Below, piece by piece: positions 1-13,718 of a DNA stretch of 64,000 nucleotides (positions are counted from its first letter, which is position 1; each line of letters opens with the position of its first letter). Origin of the DNA: Aphidius gifuensis (taxonomy: Eukaryota; Arthropoda; Insecta; Hymenoptera; Braconidae); the NCBI RefSeq assembly GCF_014905175.1, contig NC_057791.1:18170177-18234176 (forward strand). The letters run 5' to 3'. The notes under the pieces were generated by a model that ran no database searches, was not told the DNA's origin, and was given only the letters and a program-made list of their open reading frames with translations. The translations under genes and the position numbers were made by a program.

Positions 1-3000
1 GTTGTCAGTTTTAATGTCATAACATATGTATTTATCTCACTTAAGTGTTGCGACCCTACTCTAAAAATAAACTAGTAATTCATTCAAAAAAAAAATAGTC
101 AAAATTTAGTTGTTGCCAAGTAATTATTTGGATCATACAATTTAATTTCTACAAATTAATCGAAACTTATTTGCATGCAAAGTATTGCATGATGATAAAA
201 TGTACCGCATTTTTCATTGAACAGAAAAAAAAAATGGTACAATATACAGCGTATATATATATTATTGAACAACTCAACCTTGATAATTAAAATAGAAAAA
301 ATACAAATGGTAAAAACAATTATAAATAATCATTATGCATATAATTATCATTAATTAAAAATAATAATAAAAAAAAAAATATTGTAAATATCAATAGAGA
401 TAATGAAAAATAAAGTAATATCAAAAAATTCAAAACGCCGTTTGATAAAGTCGTTCAGTGGCACAAAATACAACGACCTTGCCACCAAACAATTCTTAGC
501 ATATAAAGCAATATTGGGGCCGCAGTATCGTGTGGACTTGAACAAAAGTTTATATATTATTATTTTCGATCGTTCATATATATTATTATTATTATTTTTT
601 AATTTTATTGTTTTTACAAGTTTAATAAAAATTAAAAAAAAAAAATTAAAAAATAAGCTTACGTGCAATTTATTTGTATAAGAAAAAAATATTTAAATTT
701 TATATTAAACATGAGTTTGTACTTGATACGTATGATTATTGAAAAAAAAAAAAAAAAATTATATAGGTGTACTTCATCGTGCCAACACAGTTCATATCAC
801 TGCACCAAACCTATGCGTTATTTTTTATTTTATTATTTTTTTTTTTCCTCAACATGACTGGCATTCAATATCGATTCATCGCGTAACATCAGACATTGTA
901 ACTTGATTCCACATGCAATGCATATAACCACTCATTGAAAGACGATATTCAAGAAAGAAAATCCTTGTTATTAAAACTTGATTTTGTATATTTTTTTTTT
1001 AATTTTATTATTTACGTTAATCATTAATATGAATAAACTTTTATTTGTGAGAATAAAATATTAATTATAATTTATTTAATTTTAATTGATAATAGTTTAA
1101 TAAAAAAAATAATTTATGATGTTTTTAATTTTTATTGTAAGATATATATTATAAAATGGCTTCAATCAAACTTTTTTAAATAATCCAATTGAAATTAATT
1201 GGATCCAACACAAGCTGTTAATAAAATCTTTGTATTTTTTAATTTTATTCAATCATTTGAATTAACGAATTAAAAATTTTTTTTTTTTCATAATCCATAA
1301 AAGATATTTTAAATATTTGTTTAATCAGTGATAATATTTCGAGAAAATTTATTATTTTCTTTTTGTTTATTTCAACGAGACGAAAAAGTCACGCGGCTCA
1401 CGTGTTTGGTGATAAGCATATTTACAAGTCGATAAAAAAAATAATAATAAATATACACAAGTATGAGTAATGGTATAAAAGACCAAGGGGCTATTAACAT
1501 TGATTTCAAGATACTATATTGACTATATACAAAGATGATATATATTTTTTTTATCAAAATTATTTTATTGATTTTGTGCTAGTTTAAATAGGTCTAGATG
1601 ATACCAGTTTATCAGACTGTTTTTTAACTCTTTTAAATAATAATAAAAAAAATAAAATACAATAAATGATAATTATTATTTATTTAAATAATAATAAATA
1701 AGAGCGAAGATGTTCAAGTGGTTTAAATGATTGCATGTAGTTTTATAAAACCATTTGACTTTAAATGACTTGGACAATTATTATCCGCTTTAGATATCCA
1801 AAGAATGAAGCAATGTTAAATAATATGAGAATAAAAAAATGAATGTCATGTCAAAGAATGGCCTCTATTGACCCAATGTCACGTGGTATAAATTTATGAC
1901 ACATAAAAAAAAGAAGACAAGTATAGAAATGAAAGAAAAAGTAAATTTATAATTTATTTATAATGTATATTGTATAAAAAATTTATGTTTAATTTTGCTT
2001 TGAATATTAAGGGATGAAAATAAAGTTCAAAAAAAAAAATCAGGGGTTGTTTTTCTGGGGTTACTACAAGTCAAAAGGAAAAATAAATAAATGGCAATTA
2101 TATGTGATGATGTGTGAGGGCTTTGACCTGTTTAAATTGAGACATTCTTGGACTTTTGTTGATGAAGATAAAGAAATATATACGCTATGACGAATTAAAA
2201 ATATTTGCGTGATTCATTCGAGTGACAAAGTGCTCAACAAAAATGTCAATCATTATGTTAACAATGGAATAATAACGTGATTATATTTTTAAATAAACTA
2301 TATTCAATGATAATTATTAATTTCATTATAATGTAATAAAAAAAATAATAATTTTTCATTAAACGTTTTTGTTGAAATAAATTAATGATATAGTTGTAAG
2401 TAACATAAAAATTAAATAAAAAAAAAATTAAAAAACATATTTTTATTTGAGTTTTTAATATTATTATTTGTTTTTTTTTTCTTTTTTTACATAATAATAA
2501 TTATTGATTAAATTTTTTTTTATATTTAATTTAATTATTTGTTCGTTTATTTTACTGAATTTGTACAGATTTTTTATTTCCAGGCAAAATTTAATATTTT
2601 ATTTACAAATCTCCATATTTTTTATAGCTGTTTTTGTAGATTAAAGAAAAAACAACATTGGCCTTTTAATTATTCTATTTATTTTTATTATTTATTATAT
2701 TTATATCGAGTTGTCTTGCGCATACGTAAGTGGACCACATTTATTAATTCTGATCGAATATTTTTCTATTGAAATAAATTAAATTTTTTTCGAATCAAAT
2801 TTTTCTTTAGATAAATTTTTAATTTGTTGTCTTTTTTTTTTTCTTTACACTCAAATTGATAATAAATTTTTTTTAGCAAATTAAAAATATTTTGCTTACA
2901 AAGAGGTATTAAAATTTTTCATAATTATAATTGAAAAATCATCTCAAAATTAAAAATATATACAATTAAAAAAATAATAAAATCAAGACTTGAAATTAAA

Positions 3001-4160
3001 TTTTTTTTCCATTCAAGTTATTATTCATTGGATTTATCAATTTTTTAAATAGATAACCAATGAAAATATGTAATTTTCGGTCAATTTAAAATTAAAAAAT
3101 TTTAATGTCTTTTCAAAATAACATTGATAATAATTATTAATGAAAAATTAAGTAGACAATAAATAAAAATAAATTTTTCATTTACATAATATTTTTTTTT
3201 TTCATATTCATTTTTCAGAATTATATTCATATATTTACATATGCATTCATGTCATTTGTTTTTTTAACTATAAAATCTAACATTACTCGTCAGCAATACC
3301 AATTATCATATTTTTTTTTTTTTTATTTTCAATTTCTTATTAGCTGATTTTTTTTTTAAGCACATTTTTACATTTTTTATTTTCATTACAACTATTGGAA
3401 GCTATAAGTTTCAAAAAAAATATACACAAATTAAATAATAATAATAAAATAAAGTGGCAATGTGCCCGTGACCCTGTTTTTTATTTTAATTTTTTTTATA
3501 AGAAACAAACGTTCGAAAAAAAATTGAACAAAAAATCTATTTTCACATCTTCGAACAAGGGCAAGACATATATTTTTTATGCATCAAATATTTCAATGCA
3601 CAGGCGCATTAAATGCTTATCATCCCCAATCTCTTCCTCAAATCCTCATGATGCTGATATATCACGTCACAATCAGAAAAATAAAAAATAAAAAAAACCG
3701 TTTACGTAGGAAATAACCACGTGCTCGAAATCATTGTCCAATAATTATTTTTCACAGATATTAAATCAATAATAGATTAATTTTTCAATTCTTTTTTTTT
3801 TATTATTAAATGAAAAAAATAAATTTATTTCTAATAATTGATAGCTACAGGGACGAGCAAGATAATATTTTTCTATCAATTTTTAAATAAAAATTTTGTT
3901 CGAATTAATTATTCTAATGAAAAAAAAAAAATAATAATAATATTTATAATTATTTATTATACCTATCTAGTAATTATTAATTTCATTAGTTATACTTATA
4001 ACTATTATTATGCTAATGAATATTTTACAGTAGTATTGTTTTTTTTTTTTTTTATACGAAAGAAAATCAGTCGACATATTGCAAATAATAAAAATAATAA
4101 TGTCATTAATGTATTTTAATATTTAAAAAAACAAAAAAAAAATAATAATAATGATTGAAT
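1..4160. other. AT-rich intergenic region, no supported gene
   Basis: No reading frame here resembles a known protein. The stretch is dominated by A/T homopolymers and simple AT sequence. A few islands are visibly richer in G and C, near 415-545, 770-960, 1370-1430 and 3455-3715. The 415-545 island is open on both strands, but neither translation is recognisable. These islands could be regulatory DNA or isolated exons of a gene lying outside the window; the sequence does not decide. Confidence 0.5.
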
Positions 4161-5357
4161 TTAATATTTGACTTTAGCTTTAACTTCTTCAGCAACACCA
4201 CCCCACTTGAGTTTATAAACTCTTGATCGCCACTGTATCAATGGATCCAATACAGCTTGTAAAAAAAGATATGGTCTTGTTGCTTCACTCAATATCCAAC
4301 CAAATAAAAATTCTAATTTATTAATAGGCAATGGATTATTTTGTACAACACATAACATTGTCCAATCCAACATAAACCATAATAATATATGTATTAAATA
4401 AAATACAAGTGAATCCCAATCAAATAATAATGATGCTGACCATGATGCACATGCACCAAGTACAAAACATTCACTCAATGGTTCAAGTAATATTGTTGTT
4501 GGTACCATTGCAACACGTAATTTTGCCCATCTTTTTAATCTTGCTTGAAATGTATGAATTTCACAATTGCCACAATTTTGTAATGCTGGTTGTGATGATA
4601 CAGTTATTTTCCATCCTCTATCAGTTAATGATTTAGCATAAAAAAAATCTTCAGCAAGATATGTACCAAATGTTTTTAAACCACCAACTTCATCAAGTAA
4701 TGATTTACGTATTAATGCTGACATACCAGTATGACAATTAATTTTTAATACATCAGCAGCAAGATATATACGTGATTGTACAGTACCAAAATATATTTTT
4801 TCAAATGTTGCTGAAAAACCATTACGATCATATGTAAATGGTAATTGATGTACTAAACCAACATTATCAGTCATATAATTAACCATATCTAATAATGTAT
4901 CTTCTTTCATTCTAATACCACTATCACTTATTAATATTAACTCATATTTTGCTGATTCATATGCTGGTTGCATATTATTTATTTTTGGATTAACACCAAC
5001 ACAACAACCACCAATAAATAATTTTGTATCAACATTTTGATATTTATCAATGAGTTTATTAACTAACATTAAAACTGGATCTGATTCATCTTCAACACAA
5101 AATAATAATTCATATAATGGATAATCCATTGTAAAAAAAGTTTCTAAATTACTATATAAATTTGGATCAACACCCATTAATGGTTTAAGTATTGATACAC
5201 CTGGTAATGGCACTTCATATGTTGATACTTTATTTATTTTTTTATGTAATTTCCAACGTGCTGCTATTATTGCAAGTATATGAACAATCCACATGCCAAG
5301 CCAAAATATCATGAAAAATATTGCAAACCCATACAGGGCTAGTACTACAGAGTTCAT
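4161..5357 (-). CDS. GlcT: Ceramide glucosyltransferase (GT21 family)
   Basis: This enzyme transfers glucose from UDP-glucose to ceramide, the first step of glycosphingolipid synthesis, on the cytosolic face of the Golgi. The 398-residue frame is uninterrupted, so the coding part has one exon. I start at the ATG at 5357; the frame is open a few codons further upstream but without another ATG. An N-terminal membrane anchor covers about residues 3-30. The family's D,D,D,(Q/R)xxRW signature is complete: Asp in CVEDESD near residue 90, Asp in ISDSGI near 145, Asp in YLAEDFF near 237, and QARLKRW near 271-277. The last 110 residues contain several hydrophobic segments, as in UGCG. Length matches animal UGCG (about 394). 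The 5' flank is long and T-rich, so an untranslated exon upstream is possible. Confidence 0.95.
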   Translation of the reverse strand: MNSVVLALYGFAIFFMIFWLGMWIVHILAIIAARWKLHKKINKVSTYEVPLPGVSILKPLMGVDPNLYSNLETFFTMDYPLYELLFCVEDESDPVLMLVNKLIDKYQNVDTKLFIGGCCVGVNPKINNMQPAYESAKYELILISDSGIRMKEDTLLDMVNYMTDNVGLVHQLPFTYDRNGFSATFEKIYFGTVQSRIYLAADVLKINCHTGMSALIRKSLLDEVGGLKTFGTYLAEDFFYAKSLTDRGWKITVSSQPALQNCGNCEIHTFQARLKRWAKLRVAMVPTTILLEPLSECFVLGACASWSASLLFDWDSLVFYLIHILLWFMLDWTMLCVVQNNPLPINKLEFLFGWILSEATRPYLFLQAVLDPLIQWRSRVYKLKWGGVAEEVKAKVKY

Positions 5358-7376
5358 CTTTGGCCCAAACAACACTTTTTTTATTTTTTTTTTTCTTTTT
5401 CTTTTTTTTTCTTTTTTCTCTTTTTTTTATAAGGATAATAATGATGGATCATCTATTGGGATTTTTGGCACACTTTTGTGGAAATTTTAACAACATTTTT
5501 TTTCCCTTTTTTTTTTTTTTTTATTAAATAAAAAAATCGTTGAACAACTTGTTTTTCCGTAAATCCCAATGGTAATCCAACTAGAGCACCATAATAATTA
5601 TATTCATCACCGAATCATTAACTTAAAAATAAAAGTAAACAAATTAAAAAAAAAAAAAAGAAAAATATGTTTTTTTTTTTTCTTATTTTCTCGTTCTTTA
5701 AAAATAAAAAAAAAAATCAAATTGCCGGTAGTTGATTTTTGTTGTGATAACGTTTTTTTTCCTTGTCACTTTTCAATCTTCCAGTTGGATTATCCGGTCT
5801 TGTCATCCCTTCAGTATTAAATGAAGATGATGATGATGATAATGTACTATTTTTACCACAATCAAATAATAAACGCACAAATATTACGACGCATTTCGGT
5901 CGCCAAGCGTCTTTCCGATCAAACGGTTTACCTTTATTCCACTGCATTCACGAAACTTGTCAAGTCAACACAATAATATCACAATATTATTATTCATAAT
6001 TTATCAAATAATAAATTATGAATAAAAATAATTGGATATTATATTATTATTTATAATTTTGATCGGACCCGCCTTTTTCTTAAGCGTCGTGGATGATTCT
6101 CGATTCCCAAATGTACCAAGGTTAAACAGCTACCTTCAGGAAATCGATTTATGTTGTCTCTCCTTTTACAATCAATCACACCTTTCATCAGCACCAAAAA
6201 ATTAAAAATACATACAAATTAATTAATTTATAATTTAATTTATCAAAATATTAATTAGTTGTACACATATTAGATAAAATATTTGTCGAAAAAGATCATA
6301 ACTCACCAGTAGTAACTTGATATATTTATTATCCAAACATAGATTAATTAATTAATAGTAACTTAATTATTTTTACAATTAAATTTTTTTTATTTTTATC
6401 GTAAACACCATAGTTTCACTACTTTCGTTGACACATGAACACTATCATTTTTGAATATTATAATTCATGAATCATATTGTCCTACTGATAAAAAATTTGG
6501 AGTCAATATTAGTTTTTTTTTTTTTTTTTTTGTTTCTTTAAGCTATTTTTCTTAGAACACATGACACATTGTTTTGATAAATGTGTATCATTTTATTGAA
6601 TACTTTTAAATCACAAATTAAAGCTTTTTTAAAAAAACAACATAGCTATTATTATTATTTTTTTTTTTTTTGGTTATTTTGGATAACAAATCCGACGCCG
6701 TGATGTGAATATGGTGAAAATATATTCACAGTGACTGTTGTGTTCAGCCATTAAAGTATGCTTACTTTCACGTCATAAACTTGTAATGGCAATATCACGT
6801 TATTACTCACTATGTACACTGATATACACTTTATTATATATTATGAAAAATAGAGTTAAAAAAAAAACTTTAAAAAAAAAATAAAACGATAAGGCATGTG
6901 ACAGCTGGTGTGGCAGCCCCCGACAGACAGCCGGTATAGAGAACCTCGAGGAAAAAAATTTTTTTTTTTTTTTAACGTGATTCGATTTTTGCTGCCAACT
7001 TCACGATTACTCTCTCTCTTTTTTTTCTTCCCCCCTCGTCCAATTTGTGTTTATATCACGCCATTTTGTGACGTCACTATCCCTTCTCTATTTTATTATG
7101 ACGAATCATATTGACATATCAAAACGCTATTGCGCGAATGACGTCATTACTTTTATAAAAACAGGTAAAATTTCAAAATCTTAATTTTATTTTTACCTTA
7201 AAAATTAAAATTTATTCGTAGTTGGCATACTTTTTATTAAATAAATATTATAAACATTTTATATATTTTTTTTTATTGAAAATTTATTTATTTATTCATC
7301 ATAATTAAAAAATAAATTTAAACTAAAACAAAATATATGTATGTATATATAAACAAGCAATAAAAAAATAGAAATT
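5358..7376. other. Intergenic region upstream of GlcT and downstream of hay
   Basis: No coding sequence is recognised. The part nearest GlcT is pyrimidine tracts and probably contains its 5' untranslated region. Two less AT-rich islands stand out: about 5720-5950 and about 6890-7150. The second carries two perfect TGACGTCA palindromes and pyrimidine clusters, and resembles a promoter or enhancer. The hay 3' untranslated region is expected just below 7377. Confidence 0.5.
7069..7146. promoter_or_regulatory. Pair of CRE/ATF-type palindromes
   Basis: TGACGTCA occurs at 7069-7076 and again at 7139-7146, 70 bases apart, in a locally GC-richer stretch between GlcT and hay. This octamer is the consensus cAMP-response element bound by CREB/ATF-family bZIP factors. 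Two perfect copies this close in very AT-rich DNA are unlikely by chance. The target gene is uncertain; GlcT, transcribed leftward from about 1.7 kb away, is the nearest 5' end. Confidence 0.4.
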
Positions 7377-10037
7377 TTATTGTCTAAATCTTTTGAATAA
7401 TGGATGTTTATTTCCTGATGATTTTCTGTATTCATAATAGACAGCATCATCTGCACCAGACATTGATGACATATTTCCTGCTCTTCGCATAATCTGTAAA
7501 ATAAATAATAGATATTAATTTTAAAGGGCAAATTATTTAATATACTTGATTAATGAATTAAAAATTTAACTAACTGGACGATGTCCATCACCAGGCATTC
7601 TTTCATCATCAGCTTCAGTATCATTTGCTGCTAAAACTTGTTGCAATAAATTTCCATGCTCTTCACGAGTTTTAAATGACAAATCAGGCTCCTAAAAATA
7701 AATAAATTTAATGATTTAATATATAATCTAGAATAAAATATAAAATAATTAATATACTAACTTCATCCATGCCAGCAAGTTTTGTAATAACTTTGTATGC
7801 ATATCCTTGATTAACAAGAAATCTTTGACGTTTACGTGAATAGCTCATTTCAACAGTATCTTGTGAAACAAGTGTATAAAAAAATGCATTATATTCTTCA
7901 GCAACAGCTCCTAAAATAAATAAAATTAATCAAATTGTTTTTCTATAAATAAATAAATAACAAACAAACCTTTTTTAGCACGAAGAATTCTTCCTAATCT
8001 TTGAGCTTCTTGTCTTCTTGATCCACCATGTGATGATATTTGTATCAATACATTTGCATCAGGTAAATCAAATGATGTATCAGCAACTTTACTAACAAAT
8101 ACTGTATTAACTTTACTATTTAATTTAAAATTTTGTAATATTTGCATTCTTTCACTTTGTGATGTTGGTCCATAAATATATGGTTTTTTCATTTCAAGAG
8201 CATAATATCTTAATGCATAAACATTATCAGAAAATACAATTGTTTTATCACCACGTCTTTCATGATATTTTATAAGATATTGACATGCACGAAATTTATT
8301 TGGATTCATAACAGATAATAATATTTTTTTATTAACTTTTGATGTTAAATATTCACGATAAAATTCTGGTACCATTGGACACCATACCTCAGCACATTGT
8401 ACACGTGCAATAAAACCACGTTTTTGTAGCTCAAGCCAATTTGCTTCATATAATTTTGGTCCAATTAAAAAATTAAGATCAGCAATTTTATCATCTTCAC
8501 GTAATAATGTTGCTGTTAAACCAAGTTTACAATGTGATTGTACAATTGTTAATACACGTCTAAACATTTTAGCTGGTATTGTATGTACTTCATCAAGTAC
8601 CATTATACCCCATTCTTGTTCTTGTACCCATTTCATTGTTAAATCAGCTTCAAATGATCTTTTTTGTGTATGTGTTATCATTGAATATGTTGTTATTAAT
8701 ATACTACAACCCATTGGTTTATCTTTGGCATCACTTGTAAAACGACATATCATTGAATCATCAGCTGTTGACCACATTTTAAATTGTTGTTTCCATTGTT
8801 CAACTGATACACCTGAATTACATAATACTAATGCACGTTTTCTAACAGTACAACATGCTGTAACACCAACTAAACTTTTACCAGCACCACATGGTAATAC
8901 AATAACACCAGATCTTGCACGTCCATTACCAAACATTTTACGTAAACTTTTTTCTTGATATGGACGTAATACTGCTGATGGTTTTAAATCAATATTTATA
9001 TCAGCATTAACAGTATCATTACGAAAATCATATTCAGCAAGTAATGGATGTTCAAGTTCAATACAACGTTTTTGTATAACTTCAATTTTTTCTTGATTAA
9101 CTTCAAAACTAACTGTTTTTAATTGTTGTTCTTCTTCTTCATCATCATCATCTTCTTTATCAATTTTTTCATAAAATTTTGTTATATCTTCTGGTACAAT
9201 TGCTGGTACTTCAACTTGTTGTTGTTTTGTTTTATCTGTTTGTCCATCTTGTTGTATTGATTTTGCACCAAATTGTACATTTTTATTTTTACTCTCAAGA
9301 TTTGTTATAAATCCATCATTATTATCATTATCTTCAATATTTTTACGTAATCTACATTCTTGTATAACTGGATCTTTTAGTAATTTTTGTAATACTTCAG
9401 GATGTGGTGATTCAACAAAATATTTATTATGTTTAAGTACCATTTTAACTTTACCATATGACAATGTACATAATTGTATAAATTCAATAATTCCATCTGG
9501 TATTGATGTTTTACTAAGTCTTTTAAGATATTCAATAATATCATGTGTTTGTAAACCAACACTTACAGCAGCATATAATGAATAAGCTGTTAATTTATAT
9601 TCGTGAATAAATTCTGGTCTACATACTGGTTCTGATATTGCTATTAAAAAATCATGTGCATGACGATAAACTGGTGAAAATGCTTCAAGAAATATATGTC
9701 CATTTGGTGCAACCCAAAGTGGTCTTGATGTATTATCACTTTTTAATAACATTTGTGATCTGTAATCTTTTGCACCATAATCATCTTCAATTATATTTTC
9801 ATCTAATTTTTCAGCATTTTTTTTTGCAGCATCAGGTACACCATCACCTTCTATATCATCACCATATTCTTCTTCATTATCATCTTCTTCTTTTCTTTTT
9901 TTTGATTTACCACGATCTTAAAAAAAAAACATCAACAAATAAATAAACAAACAATATATAAATATAAATAATATATTTTGTTTTTTTTTTTTTAGGTTAT
10001 ACTAACCATCTCTTCTTCCTCTTTTTGTTGGTCCCAT
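7377..10037 (-). CDS. hay: TFIIH helicase XPB / haywire (ERCC3)
   Basis: XPB is the 3'-5' DNA helicase/translocase of TFIIH, needed for promoter opening and nucleotide excision repair. Five exons read on the minus strand: 10007-10037, 7970-9916, 7762-7910, 7575-7691 and 7377-7493. All have GT..AG borders and join in frame to give 786 residues (human XPB has 782). The N-terminal basic stretch is followed by the conserved XPB N-terminal region. The acidic insert is followed by Walker A LPCGAGKS near residue 351-358, the DEVH box near 452-455, the RED-type motif LLREDDK, and motif VI RLGRILRAKKG at the exon 2/3 junction. The last exon ends SSGNKHPLFKRFRQ. It is arranged head-to-head with the ADAM17 gene, 392 bases between start codons. 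Confidence 0.96.
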
Positions 10038-10429
10038 TTTTAATAATACCTATTAATTTTTTTTTACAATCACTAGATATATTTTTTACAATAGGTATAC
10101 AATTATTTATAATAATTTATATCTATATTAAATTAATAATATAAGATATTTTCTAATAAATTACAAACACTGTTTGTTGTTGTTGTTTTTACGCCATTTG
10201 TAAAGAACTTGTCAAAATAGTATTTATTTTTGCCACAACTAGCAGCACTAAAAAAATCAATATAGCCATGATTTTTTATATCAACCAATTACAATTCAAT
10301 TATTATTATTATTGAATCTCTCTCAACATGTCAACATTCTTAGAAAAAAAACAAATAATTTATTATTACTCACAATGAGTCAGTTAAGTTTTGCCATTTT
10401 TTTGGAGTAAAAAACAACAACTAATTATA
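10038..10429. promoter_or_regulatory. Bidirectional promoter region hay/ADAM17
   Basis: Only 392 bases separate the divergent start codons of hay (minus) and the ADAM17 gene (plus), so both promoters and both 5' untranslated regions must lie here or overlap. No clear TATA box with correct spacing can be assigned to either gene, in keeping with housekeeping-type promoters. Confidence 0.5.
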
Positions 10430-12931
10430 ATGTATTACAATGTGTATCATATAATTTTACTAGTTCATTTTGCAAGTAAGTTTATTAATTGACTTTTATA
10501 AAAAATATCAATATTATTATTTTTAATTGTTGTTAATTATTAGGTGGACTACATAGAAATCTTAAATACTATGAAACAATACATTCATCTCATCTTGAGC
10601 ATAGTATTGTCAAACGAGGTGCACAACATAGTTATCATCAATTTAATAAAATTAATCAAATTGAATTTTATGCTCATGGAAGGTACATATATTATTATTA
10701 ACTATTTACTTTTTTATAATAAAATAACAATACTATTTAATTAATTTTTATCTCTAGACATTTTCGTTTAATATTAACACCAAGAAGAGAAGTAATACAC
10801 TCAAAATTTAAAGCATATGAAGTAAATGCTGATGGTGAAGAAAAAACAATTCATCTAGATCATGAAAGTTTTTATCATGGTAGAGTTTTTGGTGAATTAG
10901 ATTCACATGCACAATTACATATTGATGATGGTATTATGACTGGTAGTATAAGAATTGCTGATGAGACATATCATATTGAACCATCATGGAGACACTTATC
11001 AAATCATGATAATAAAACAATGATTATGTACAAAGGAAGTGATGTTAAATTAAGTTGGGCTCAACGTGATGCAAATGATAACAATGATAGTAATAAAAAT
11101 AAAGATTTTATTGTACCAAAAACGTGTGGATATGTTAAAGAAAGTTTAAATGATAATGATGATAATGATAATGTAACATCATCTGTTAATATTGATGGTA
11201 TTGATGTGGTAATTGAAGAAGAAAAAGGAGAAGAAGATGAAGATGATGATGATGATGAAAAAACATTAGTTAAAACAAATTATAAAATACGATCAAAAAG
11301 ACAAACAGAAACATATGAATATACACCAACAAAAACACGTTGTCCATTACTTCTTGTTGCTGATTATCGTTTTTATCAAGAAATGGGTGCAAGTAGTACT
11401 AAGACAACAATAAATTATTTAATAAGTTTAATTGATCGTGTACATAAAATATATAATGATACATTATGGCAAGATCGTCTTGAACAAGATGGTTTTAAAG
11501 GTATGGGTTTTGTTATTAAAAAAATTGTTGTACACAGTGAACCAACACGTGTACGTGGTGGTGATACACATTATAATATGATACGTGAAAAATGGGATGT
11601 TAGAACATTACTTGAAGTATTTAGTCGTGAATATAGTCATAAAGATTTTTGCTTAGCACATTTATTTACTGATTTAAAATTTGAAGGTGGTATACTTGGT
11701 TTAGCATATGTTGGTTCACCAAGACGTAATTCAGTTGGTGGTATATGTACACCAGAATATTTTAAAAATGGTTATACATTATATTTAAATTCTGGTTTAA
11801 GTTCAAGTCGTAATCATTATGGTCAACGTGTTATAACACGTGAAGCTGATCTTGTAACAGCACATGAATTTGGACATAATTGGGGATCAGAACATGATCC
11901 TGATGTTAATGAATGTAGTCCAAGTGCAAGCCAAGGTGGTTCATATTTAATGTATACATATTCAGTAAGTGGTTATGATGTTAATAATAAACGTTTTTCA
12001 CCATGTAGCCTACGTTCAATTAAAAAAGTATTACAAGCTAAATCAGGACGTTGTTTTTCTGAACCAGAAGAATCATTTTGTGGTAATTTACGTGTTGAAG
12101 GTGATGAAGAATGTGATGCTGGTTTATTAGGTACTGAGGATAATGATGCATGTTGTGATAAAAATTGTAAATTACGTAGACAACAAGGTGCTGTTTGTAG
12201 TGATAAAAATTCACCATGTTGTCAAAATTGTATATTTATGAGAATTGGTATTAAATGTAGAGAAGCACAATATGCAACATGTGAACAAGAATCACGATGT
12301 ACTGGTGCATCAAGTGAATGTCCAAGATCACCACCAATGAAAAATGGTACATCATGTCTTGAAAGAGGACAATGTAGACTTGGTAAATGTGTACCATATT
12401 GTGAAACACAAGGTTTGCAAAGTTGTATGTGTGATACAATTGCTGATGCATGTAAAAGATGTTGTAGAATGAGTCTAAATGAGACATGCTTTCCAATTGA
12501 TCCACCAGATCTTTTACCAGATGGTACACCATGTATTCAAGGATTTTGTAATAAGGTAAAAATTAATTATTTATATCATTATAATCATCAAATTAAATTT
12601 ATAATTATATGTCCAATTATTACAGGGAATGTGTGAGAAAACAATTCAAGATGTTGTTGAACGTTTTTGGGATATTATTGAAGACATTAATATTAATAAA
12701 GTAATTAGATTTTTAAAAGATAATATTGTTGGTGCTGTTATAATAAGTACAGCAATTGTATGGATACCAGCAAGTTGTGTAATTAGTTATATTGATAATC
12801 GACGTATTCATGAAAATGAAAAAAAATGGCTATGGAAAAATACTGATGAATTAATACATCCTGATGATACAAGACAAGTTATTTATATTGGTGGACCATC
12901 GAGACAAACTCAACGAGTTGAGTCACAATAA
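10430..12931 (+). CDS. Tace: ADAM17 / TACE metalloprotease
   Basis: This is a type I membrane zinc metalloprotease that sheds ectodomains of surface proteins. Exons are 10430-10475, 10544-10682, 10758-12555 and 12626-12931, joining in frame to 762 residues. In order: a hydrophobic signal peptide; a prodomain with cysteine-switch motif PKTCGY near residue 185; a furin-type RSKR site near 240-243 after an acidic insert; the catalytic motif HEFGHNWGSEH near 431-441, followed by the MYTYSVSG Met-turn region; a cysteine-rich disintegrin/membrane-proximal region; and, after CEKTIQDVVERFW, one transmembrane helix near 696-717 with a cytosolic tail of about 45 residues. The segment DVVERFWD...DNIVGAVIIS is characteristic of ADAM17 and not of ADAM10/kuzbanian. 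The start is the only in-frame ATG giving a signal peptide. Confidence 0.95.
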
Positions 12932-13718
12932 TAGTATTTTAAATTAATTTTTTTTATTCAATATTAATCATAATCATTTTTAACAATTACAATATTATTA
13001 GTAATTTAAAAAAAAAAAAAAAAACAATACCAGTTCATTTTTTAAACTAGTCATTTTAAACAAAGTTAATTGCATTTAAATTTTTTTATTCTTTTAATTT
13101 ATATTATCTATAATTATAATAATTATACACCAGTTTATTCATTGTGATTAACATTCCAAACTTTTTTTATTTTTTATTAATTTTACTTAACTTTTACCTT
13201 TAAAAGGCTCAAATTTTTTTTTTTTTCCTTAATTTTAAAATGCATTTATTTAAATATTACTCTTGCCAAGAACTGTGATTTTGATAAAAAAATAAAATGT
13301 TCATTATTATTCATATATAATATGCAATTATAATACACACATTGTAAATAATAATTTAAATTTAATATGTATAACTTATTTTTAATCTAATAAATAATTT
13401 ATTAATTATATATGATTACGTAAATTTTTTTTACAATTAATTCAAGTGTAATTAATAACACCTTTGCTAATCAAAAAACTGTATACTTACTTTTTTTTAA
13501 AAATAAATCAATGTTTTTTTTTTTTTATTTACAGTTTATGAAAAATTAATTAAATTAAAAAAAACTGTTTAAATAATATTTAATATTTATTTTGCAAAAT
13601 TTATTAATAAATTGGAACAAAAAAATTAATATAAAAGCAGTATGTATCTTTTTTGTAAATTCATTAAAAATTTAGATGATTAATTTTTTTTTTAATTGAC
13701 AAATTGTGCTAGTAAATT
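12932..13718. other. Intergenic region between ADAM17 gene and lipocalin
   Basis: Very AT-rich sequence with homopolymer tracts and several AATAAA-like words. It presumably includes the ADAM17 3' untranslated region and the lipocalin promoter. No coding sequence, RNA gene or repeat was recognised. Confidence 0.5.

Noticed and set aside
351..668. 105-residue minus-strand frame
   Set aside because: Low-complexity Phe/Ile/Asn-rich ends and an overlapping plus-strand frame; no recognisable protein. Kept only as a compositional island.
3395..3691. 98-residue plus-strand frame
   Set aside because: Composition is that of AT-rich DNA (Lys/Asn/Phe); no domain, signal peptide or splice context supports it.
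5763..5999. 78-residue frame upstream of GlcT
   Set aside because: An overlapping frame exists on the other strand and the poly-Asp stretch comes from a GAT repeat; more likely leader or promoter DNA.
12251..12532. 93-residue minus-strand frame
   Set aside because: Antisense shadow of the cysteine-rich domain of the ADAM17 gene.
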